Shown in pieces: positions 54,950 through 61,272 of a stretch of 61,272 nucleotides of DNA; position 1 is the first letter of the stretch; the number at the start of each line of letters is the position of its first letter. The notes below the pieces were generated by a model, which saw only the letters and a program-made list of their open reading frames with translations, ran no database searches and was not told the origin of the DNA. The translations under genes were made by a program, and so were the position numbers. The DNA comes from Companilactobacillus musae (lineage in GTDB: Bacteria > Bacillota > Bacilli > Lactobacillales > Lactobacillaceae). The stretch is taken from positions 1-61,272 of the forward strand of contig NZ_BIFW01000012.1 in the NCBI RefSeq assembly GCF_003967595.1, read 5' to 3'.

Positions 54950-57448
54950 ATGAGAAATAAGAGGGTCACATCAAAAATAATTTTCACATTATTCTCCACA
55001 TTAATAATGTTCCTAGCTTTTAGTAATTTTACTACTAATGTCAAAGCTGTAGTTTCTCAGGCCAACGTTGAAGCTGCAGCAAAAGTTATGCAAAAATATG
55101 ATGGTATCAGTGATTGGACACTTCAAAACAATTCTCCATCCAATCAAATTGGAAAAATTCCTATTGGTGGTGGTATCTCCTTAGGATACACCTTCGGATC
55201 AGCTCGTAACTCATCAGGTAAAGTTGTTAGTGGTGACACCACTATTACTAAAGTTAGTGGTACGGGTACTGTAAATTCAGCTCCAATAATAAATAATGGT
55301 AAAATAAACGTTTTTCTAAATTATAATGGCTCGTATTATGGTATTTTGCATCAAGGAGAAAATTCATACATCGGTGGGACTCCTGAAACAGCATCTAATA
55401 CGTCAATTGATTATGCACTATTGACTAATAACCGAGATTCTTATTTTTATTCGGACATGAATGTCCTCAATAAATTAGACGTTATTGATTCTTCTTCAAA
55501 AACTAATAGACTTTTCTACGTCGGTCATGATTTAAATAAAAAACCAGTTTATAAACTAGTTGGATACTATACACCAAATCATGTATACGTTGAAATTGTT
55601 CTAAGACCATCACCTACTGGTTCTCCAATTGTCCAACGTGAACTGTACGTATATAACCCAGGTACAAGTGATGTATCATTTCAAACATTTTATGGTGAAG
55701 ATACTGGATTAAACAATCGCAATAATGATGATTCGGTTGATAACGTCCCTATGTTTGCTATAGGTGGAGGTCAAGGTCTATACCTTCTTAGTGGAGCGGA
55801 CTATGATCCTGCATCAAAACTTTTTATTACTAACGATGTAGACGGTGGTTTTAAAGACTTTATGGGTAGAGTTTTAACTAACCCAACAAACTGGGGGATT
55901 AAAGGTAAGCAATATAGTAGTGCTGGTGATATCACTGATCCAAAACTTCCATGGGCAAGTAATCCTACTGCATCACAAAATGGTGACACTAATGCCGCAG
56001 CCGATTCTAATTTACTGGTTGGCAAGACTAATGCGGGTGCAAATTACAATATCGTTGATAGCAATGGGAAACAAGATACCGCCTATACATTGAGATGGCC
56101 AGAAACTAAACTAGGTGCCGGTCAAGTTCAAAAATACGTTTCCAAAATTGGTGCCACAATCCAACACTACGCAATTCCGGTAGTTAAGAAATCTTATACT
56201 AATCTAACTTCAACTGATGGAATAAATAGGGTCGGTGATAAATTAGCATTTAAATTGAGTGTAAAAGATGACGGTTATGATTCTTCTTGGAAGATAACTA
56301 AGGTCCTTGACCAATTACCAACTGGATTAACGATTGATCCTAACTCGGTAAACAATAGTATGGTAAACGGAAACTCAATTGACTTCTCTCCAAATCAAAC
56401 AATCAGTTCTGGGGGACAAACCGCAATCTATACTTTCAACGCCACAATCAATAATCAAGCTCCCTACAATCTAACGAATGGTAACCTAACCAATACTGCA
56501 TCATTTACCGGAACTAATCAGGGGACTGGAACTAATCATAGTGAAAGTAAAACTTATAGTGATAGTGTTGACATACCTGTTCAAACTCCAAGTTTTAAAT
56601 ACCGTTTCACTAAACAAGTTAGAAATAATACTACCAATCCTAATGGCGCTTTCTCCGATAAAGTAACCGCTCAAAAAGGTGATACTATTGAATATAAAAT
56701 AGATTTCACTAGTAATGGAAATAGTAGTTTAACTGGAGCTAATTTTACTGATTCTCTACCTTCAGGTCTGGAATTAGTTTCCAATAGCGTAACTTTAAAT
56801 AACATTCCTAAAGGCAGTTTGAACTTCTCTACTGGAGCATTAGCTAACAATTATGATAATGTAATCAGCTTTAAAGCAACAGTTACCGGTATAAGTACAT
56901 CAACTGCTTCCAATACTGCGCATCTTCAAAATGTATCCACTAGTGCTGGTCAATCCATTAGCAATATTGATACCGAAGTACCTGCCGTTGTTGAAATTGA
57001 AGCAGCGCCAGTTACAATGGCTATTACTAAATATCCAGAAACAATTGATTTTGGTAATGTAAATACATCTGGAATAGATCGTATTATTCCTAGTATCAGT
57101 ACTACTGGAAATCTAGCTGTAGATCACCCTGATGACACTCCATTCCAAGTGAGTGTTAGTTATAATAACAATGGCGAAAATGCTCTTGCATCTAATGGTA
57201 CTAAACTAATTCAGGATAATGGTGAGTCATTACTTTTCAACCAAACTGATGATAATAATTCTAATATTTGGAAACCTCTTTCTGCTGAACCAATCCCTAT
57301 TAAAAGTGAAGGGTTTAGTGGCTCATATACCGATTTTGATTTAACCAAGTATATTGGTTCAAATAAATGGAAATTGCGTGTTCCCGGGTCTGCTAAGGCT
57401 GGTAAATATACTGGTAAAATCACTTGGTCAATTTCAGACACAATGTAG
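54950..57448 (+). CDS. WxL domain surface protein
   Basis: The 832-residue secreted protein has a signal peptide (about 1-33, hydrophobic core IIFTLFSTLIMFLAF). A large N-terminal beta-rich region and two DUF11-like domains (about 405-530 and 545-680, with QLPTGLTIDP and SLPSGLELVS) follow. The C-terminal WxL domain shows KYPETIDFGNV and WKLRVP near its end, then KITWSISDTM. The second WxL motif therefore reads WSI instead of WxL. WxL proteins bind peptidoglycan non-covalently. No other WxL cluster gene is nearby, so it stands alone. RBS AGGGGG precedes the ATG. Confidence 0.85.
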   Translation: MRNKRVTSKIIFTLFSTLIMFLAFSNFTTNVKAVVSQANVEAAAKVMQKYDGISDWTLQNNSPSNQIGKIPIGGGISLGYTFGSARNSSGKVVSGDTTITKVSGTGTVNSAPIINNGKINVFLNYNGSYYGILHQGENSYIGGTPETASNTSIDYALLTNNRDSYFYSDMNVLNKLDVIDSSSKTNRLFYVGHDLNKKPVYKLVGYYTPNHVYVEIVLRPSPTGSPIVQRELYVYNPGTSDVSFQTFYGEDTGLNNRNNDDSVDNVPMFAIGGGQGLYLLSGADYDPASKLFITNDVDGGFKDFMGRVLTNPTNWGIKGKQYSSAGDITDPKLPWASNPTASQNGDTNAAADSNLLVGKTNAGANYNIVDSNGKQDTAYTLRWPETKLGAGQVQKYVSKIGATIQHYAIPVVKKSYTNLTSTDGINRVGDKLAFKLSVKDDGYDSSWKITKVLDQLPTGLTIDPNSVNNSMVNGNSIDFSPNQTISSGGQTAIYTFNATINNQAPYNLTNGNLTNTASFTGTNQGTGTNHSESKTYSDSVDIPVQTPSFKYRFTKQVRNNTTNPNGAFSDKVTAQKGDTIEYKIDFTSNGNSSLTGANFTDSLPSGLELVSNSVTLNNIPKGSLNFSTGALANNYDNVISFKATVTGISTSTASNTAHLQNVSTSAGQSISNIDTEVPAVVEIEAAPVTMAITKYPETIDFGNVNTSGIDRIIPSISTTGNLAVDHPDDTPFQVSVSYNNNGENALASNGTKLIQDNGESLLFNQTDDNNSNIWKPLSAEPIPIKSEGFSGSYTDFDLTKYIGSNKWKLRVPGSAKAGKYTGKITWSISDTM

Positions 57449-57483
57449 TAATTAATAAGATATCACTCTATTCTTAAACAACA

Positions 57484-57532
57484 AAATAGGTGTGGTGACT
57501 ATTATCTCAAACGATAGTCACCACACCTATTT
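57484..57532 (+). terminator. terminator of the WxL gene
   Basis: AAATAGGTGTGGTGACTAT and its exact complement form a 19-base stem around an 11-base loop, with A- and T-rich flanks. Confidence 0.9.
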
Positions 57533-57670
57533 ATTTACAATAAATTAGTATTATATCAATTTAGTAAAAAGTAATATTTAATATTTGAATAAAAGAAAAT
57601 TCATTTCATTATATAAATATGTACTTTTATATAATATTAAATATAAATTTATCAATGAACTAATACATTA

Positions 57671-57827
57671 GTCCGGAGCAACAAAGAAAATGGGCTCAGT
57701 AGTGAAATTCTACTTAGCTTGCGTAGCAAGGTTAGTAGAAGGCCGAGCTTGAAGATTGTTGGCGAAGCCAAGAGGCTCCAAGTCGTGCCCACTACGTTTC
57801 AGCCCAATTTTCTTTGTTGCGGAGGAC
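57671..57827 (+). repeat. structured intergenic repeat, copy A
   Basis: The 157-nt plus-strand copy has closing helix GTCC/GGAC, GCAACAAAGAAAAT/ATTTTCTTTGTTGC, GGGCT/AGCCC and GTAGTG/CACTAC. Its hairpins are TTCTACT.AGCTTGC/GCAAG.TTAGTAGAA and a second with TTGGC/GCCAA inside CTTG/CAAG. It carries the invariant words CTCAG, CGTGCCCA and CAG near the closing helix. It lies between the WxL terminator and the convergent gene at 57836. The rest of this 387-base gap (57533-57670) is AT-rich with no gene. Confidence 0.85.
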
Positions 57828-57835
57828 GGCAAATT

Positions 57836-58396
57836 TTAAGATTGTTTAACTATTTCTGCACCAATTCCAGCTTGATCACAAATAACTGCCAAAACATACT
57901 CAATAGTCTCACTATCATCCCAATCGGCTGATAGATCCAAGTTGATTTCCCGACCATCTTTCAACTTCAATTCTAAATAATATGGAGTTGGCAAATGAAA
58001 CATAATCTTCTTAGGTGCTGAAAATGAACCACCCAAAATATTAGCTGGAGCGTTCATATCTTTACCAACTATTACGGTCAATCCTTTAATATCTTGAAAT
58101 TTAATTTTCAAAGGATCTTCACTAAATGGTAAAAGTGCCGACTGAAATCTTACACTAAAATTTTGATAATTATAACTTTCGATTCCCTTATCAGTCACTT
58201 TCCAATAGCCATAAAAATCTGTCATTGAACGTGCGAATAATAATGCAACTACTACTAAACCAGCGATACCTAAAATAACCGCTAATAATGCTTGTTTACT
58301 AAAAACAAATACTAAAATACCAACTAACAATCCAATTATTAAACTAACAGTCATTGGTACATAATTGATCTTTCGACCAAAATCAATACTTTCCAT
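57836..58396 (-). CDS. conserved membrane protein with possible PH-like domain, 186 aa
   Basis: Two N-terminal membrane spans (about 15-35 and 36-55) are followed by a soluble beta-rich domain. It contains YWKVTDKGIESYNYQNF and LPTPYYLELKLKDGREIN, a pattern resembling bacterial PH-like domains. I do not recognise a named family. It ends just right of repeat copy A, which faces it, and starts downstream of the ppsA terminator. Confidence 0.7.
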   Translation of the reverse strand: MESIDFGRKINYVPMTVSLIIGLLVGILVFVFSKQALLAVILGIAGLVVVALLFARSMTDFYGYWKVTDKGIESYNYQNFSVRFQSALLPFSEDPLKIKFQDIKGLTVIVGKDMNAPANILGGSFSAPKKIMFHLPTPYYLELKLKDGREINLDLSADWDDSETIEYVLAVICDQAGIGAEIVKQS

Positions 58397-58463
58397 TCTA
58401 ATTCTCTCTTCTTCGTTTACTAATACTCAATTCTATACTTTTTGTATTCACAAAGACACAAAA

Positions 58464-58496
58464 AAAACTAGTGTGGCAAATTACCACACTAGTTTT
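58464..58496 (-). terminator. terminator of ppsA
   Basis: AAAACTAGTGTGG and CCACACTAGTTTT form a perfect 13-base stem with a 7-base loop, 13 bases past the stop. Flanking A-runs and T-runs make it active in both directions. Confidence 0.85.
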
Positions 58497-58508
58497 CCTA
58501 TTTTTATT

Positions 58509-60911
58509 CTATTCCCAATCATAATCTGTTGGGTCTTGTAAACCACGTCCTGTTGCTTTGTCCAACATGATACGTTGTTCAAAGTGTGCAACATTACGTT
58601 TTGTTTGTTTAACCATATCTGGGTTAACTGAAACGTAATCAATACCGCATTGAATCAAGTAATTTGTAAACTCTGGATATTCGGAAGGAGCTTGTCCACA
58701 AATTGAAACTGTTCTGCCATCTTTATGTGCTGTCTTGATCAAATGACGGATAGCACGTTTAACGGCTAGATTACGCTCGTCAAATAGATGAGCGACAGTA
58801 TCATTATTACGATCACAGCCAAGGATCAACATAGCTAAATCGTTTGATCCAATTGAGTAACCATCAACATATTGATTGAATTGATCGGCCAAAATGATAT
58901 TAGTTGGAATTTCAGCCATCATGTAAACCTTGAAGTCGGCGTTACGTACCAAGCCTTCATTTCTCATGATATCAGTAACTTTTTTAGCTTCATCAACAGT
59001 TCTGACAAATGGAATCATAACATTCAAATTCTTCAAACCAAATTCATTACGAACTTTCTTAACTGCAGCCAATTCTAGTTTGAAGGCTTCAATATACTTA
59101 GGATCGTAATAACGTGAAGCACCTCTCCAGCCTAATAAATCTGCTGGTTCATGTGGCTCATATTTCTCTCCACCCTTAAGTTTTCTGTACTCACTAGACT
59201 TGAAGTCTGATAGACGTAATACTACCGGACGTGGAGCCATAGCACGAGCAACTTTAGAAATTCCGTCAGCTAACATATCAACGACTTTTTCTGGGTGTCC
59301 TTGTTCAATCAAATATAGTGGATGTTCGTGAATAAAGGTTGTCCATAAGAACTCTTCACGCATTAGTCCAATACCATCAGCTGGCAATGATGAGTACTTG
59401 TCAGCCAAATCAGGATCACCGAGGTTCATCATAACGCCAGTAGCTGTTGGAGCAAATGTTTCAGCGGCTACTACTTGTCCACCTTGTGCAGCTGGTTTGT
59501 CTTTCTTAAGAAGACTGTCAACTTTACCCATGTAAACAATACCGTTTGTAGCATCAACAGTTACCACGTCACCAGTCTTCAAAACATCAGTTGCGGCTAC
59601 TTGCTTACTCTTTGTACCAACGATACATGGAATCTGCATTTCACGAGATACAATAGCTGCGTGACAGGTCATACCACCATTGTTAGTTACAATAGCAGCA
59701 GCTTTCTTCATAGCTGGAACCCAATCAGGTGATGTCATCAAGGTAACAAGAATCTCGCCTTCCTTAAATTGATCAATGTCTTTAGGATCATCGATAACAT
59801 GAACCACACCACTAGCTAAACCTGGACTAGCTGGCAATCCACGAACAACAACTTTAGCATCAGATTCATCAACCACGTTCTCATCCCCTACATCTTCGCC
59901 TTTAGCCTTCTTCTTTCTTTGTGACCAAACGGTTTCTGGACGAGCCTGAACAATCCAGAGACGGTTAGTATTGGCATCCAAGGCATATTCCATATCCATG
60001 TAACATCCGTAGTGACGTTCAATTTCTTTAACATATCCAGCCAATTCAATAACTTGGCTATCGGTCAATGCTTGTTTATCCTGCAATTCTTCTGGTACAG
60101 GTTCTTCTTTTGTTCCTCCATCGGGAAGTCTAACTAATTGAATTGATTTCTTAATAATATTCTTTTCAACAATCTTCATTGATTGTTTGTCGATAACAAA
60201 ATGATCCGGTGTAACCTTTCCCAAAACGATATACTCGCCTAAACCATAAATTGCATCAATCACGATTTTGGACTCGTCACCATTAGCAACATTAACTGAG
60301 AACATAATACCTGAAGCTTTTGAAAAGACCATCATTTGAACAGCGGCTGACAAAGCAACTTTTTCATGTGGGAAGTGTTGCTTATGACGATAGTACGTTG
60401 CACGATCGGTAAATAGTGATGAATAACATTGCTGTACTCGGTTAACAACATCATCAGCACCTTTAATATTCAAGTATGATTCTTGTTGACCAGCAAATGA
60501 TGCATTTGGCAAATCTTCAGCTGTTGCAGAAGATCTAATAGCTACGAATGGATCATCTTGTCCCATCTTTTCAGATAGATCCGCGTATGCTTTCTTAATA
60601 TCTTCAGCCAAATCGCTTGGCATTGTAGCTCCAACAATCAAATTACGGATTTCCTCACAAGTTTTGTGAAGCTCGTCTGAATTTTCGTAATCCTTTATTC
60701 CCTCAAGTAACTCATTTACTTTGTCGTTTAAACCTGTTTGACTCATAAAGTATTGATATGCGCGTGCGGTTGTTGCAAAACCATATGGTACTGGTACATC
60801 CATTGACGAAGTCATCTCTCCCAACGATGAAGACTTGCCACCTACTAAATTAACATCCTTACGATGCAATTCATCAAACCATAGAACATTTGCAGTATCA
60901 CGACTACTCAT
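58509..60911 (-). CDS. ppsA: phosphoenolpyruvate synthase
   Basis: The 800-residue enzyme has an N-terminal ATP-grasp domain (LVGGKSSSLGEMT, AIRSSATAEDLPNASFAGQQ). The swivelling phosphohistidine domain has its catalytic His near residue 414 (GGMTCHAAIVSRE), and a C-terminal PEP-binding TIM barrel with SICGQAPSEYPEF follows. It converts pyruvate, ATP and water to PEP, AMP and phosphate, allowing gluconeogenesis. A cre operator overlapping its transcription start points to repression by CcpA when sugar is present. RBS AAGGAGG. Confidence 0.95.
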   Translation of the reverse strand: MSSRDTANVLWFDELHRKDVNLVGGKSSSLGEMTSSMDVPVPYGFATTARAYQYFMSQTGLNDKVNELLEGIKDYENSDELHKTCEEIRNLIVGATMPSDLAEDIKKAYADLSEKMGQDDPFVAIRSSATAEDLPNASFAGQQESYLNIKGADDVVNRVQQCYSSLFTDRATYYRHKQHFPHEKVALSAAVQMMVFSKASGIMFSVNVANGDESKIVIDAIYGLGEYIVLGKVTPDHFVIDKQSMKIVEKNIIKKSIQLVRLPDGGTKEEPVPEELQDKQALTDSQVIELAGYVKEIERHYGCYMDMEYALDANTNRLWIVQARPETVWSQRKKKAKGEDVGDENVVDESDAKVVVRGLPASPGLASGVVHVIDDPKDIDQFKEGEILVTLMTSPDWVPAMKKAAAIVTNNGGMTCHAAIVSREMQIPCIVGTKSKQVAATDVLKTGDVVTVDATNGIVYMGKVDSLLKKDKPAAQGGQVVAAETFAPTATGVMMNLGDPDLADKYSSLPADGIGLMREEFLWTTFIHEHPLYLIEQGHPEKVVDMLADGISKVARAMAPRPVVLRLSDFKSSEYRKLKGGEKYEPHEPADLLGWRGASRYYDPKYIEAFKLELAAVKKVRNEFGLKNLNVMIPFVRTVDEAKKVTDIMRNEGLVRNADFKVYMMAEIPTNIILADQFNQYVDGYSIGSNDLAMLILGCDRNNDTVAHLFDERNLAVKRAIRHLIKTAHKDGRTVSICGQAPSEYPEFTNYLIQCGIDYVSVNPDMVKQTKRNVAHFEQRIMLDKATGRGLQDPTDYDWE

Positions 60912-60969
60912 AATAATACCTCCTTGTAATTGCAGTTTAAATTCATTCTAGGAACTAAAGCCGCTTTGA

Positions 60970-60985
60970 TTGAAAGCGATTACTT
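60970..60985. promoter_or_regulatory. cre operator at the ppsA transcription start
   Basis: TTGAAAGCGATTACTT matches the cre consensus WTGNAANCGNWWNCAW at all but one defined position. It lies about 10 bases downstream of the ppsA -10 box, where CcpA binding would block transcription. Confidence 0.75.
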
Positions 60986-60994
60986 TACAGCCAT

Positions 60995-61024
60995 ATTATA
61001 GTTCAATTCTTCACAAATAGTAAA
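60995..61024 (-). promoter_or_regulatory. ppsA promoter
   Basis: On the minus strand the -10 is TATAAT (60995-61000), with a TTTACT -35 at 18-base spacing. The start site would fall near 60988, next to the cre. Confidence 0.6.
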
Positions 61025-61214
61025 CACATTTATAAACTTTTTATTAATAAATAATTGATCTATAAAAAAGGACATCTTCTAAAGATTGCCTTATTACCAA
61101 AGGTTATCGGACCTATTATTTAACAAATAATAGTATTATAAAATTCGATATTTTCATTTTTATAAAGTTCAAGTATTCACATTATATATATAAACCAACA
61201 AAACAGACTAACCT

Positions 61215-61258
61215 TAATGAGTAATTCTGATTCGACGGAATCGGAATTACTCATTTTT
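61215..61258 (+). terminator. strong hairpin at the right edge
   Basis: ATGAGTAATTC, GATTC and their complements form a long stem with one mismatch and a GACG loop, followed on the plus strand by TTTTTGCTTTT. No plus-strand gene precedes it. A TATATA/TTCAAG promoter-like pair stands near 61165-61195, so it could end a short RNA or be an attenuator for a gene beyond the window. The segment 61025-61214 is otherwise AT-rich and empty. Confidence 0.5.
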
Positions 61259-61272
61259 GCTTTTCAAAAGTA

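Overview
The window looks like a chromosomal segment of a low-GC Gram-positive lactic acid bacterium (family Lactobacillaceae). The Companilactobacillus / L. farciminis-alimentarius group is my best guess, from gene content and protein style only, without a database search. Supporting signs are the divergent ccpA-pepQ pair, PepV dipeptidase, a T-box in front of alaS, IreB, a WxL surface protein, strong AGGAGG-type ribosome binding sites, and the mutS-mutL-ruvA-ruvB-queA-tgt-yajC gene order.

Layout. 1-6.6 kb: the end of an unidentified gene, an S1-domain protein, a ferredoxin-NADP reductase, a DedA membrane protein, and a tightly coupled minus-strand operon (a conserved hypothetical, two metallophosphoesterases, YutD, a HAD phosphatase, a membrane protein). 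6.6-12.4 kb: three plus-strand genes for a membrane-anchored glycerophosphodiesterase, PepV and a class A penicillin-binding protein. 13-17.6 kb: ccpA/pepQ sharing a cre-bearing control region, then small membrane proteins, rdgB and murI. 17.7-30.6 kb: yslB (+), then minus-strand housekeeping operons (cvpA-mutS2-trxA; alaS-ireB-ruvX-yrzB behind a T-box; zwf-dinB-nrnA-DEAD helicase). 30.6-33.2 kb: a gene-poor stretch with two structured repeats and an orphan MerR-type promoter, then an epimerase/TetR pair and a 50-residue ORF. 33.2-43.5 kb: the DNA repair and queuosine operon. 43.7-53.1 kb: a restriction island with hsdR-hsdM-hsdS, a tyrosine recombinase, an inverted silent hsdS cassette and a Mrr-type endonuclease. 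53.2-61.3 kb: a DUF554 protein, a MerR/GyrI-like regulator, a WxL surface protein, a small membrane protein and PEP synthase with a cre operator at its start site.

The most unusual content is a family of four dispersed intergenic elements of about 150-158 nt (30771-30928 minus, 31040-31192 plus, 36078-36227 minus, 57671-57827 plus). Their sequences differ, but the same multi-branched fold is kept by compensatory base changes in nearly every helix. Copy C lies sense-strand between a predicted promoter and queA, so it may be that operon's 5' leader. I do not recognise the family. Two other items deserve attention. The hsdS/recombinase/silent-hsdS arrangement looks like a specificity switch. The dinB gene has no ATG/GTG/TTG upstream of its catalytic aspartate and seems to start at an ATC codon. 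No rRNA, tRNA, CRISPR array or complete transposon was seen.
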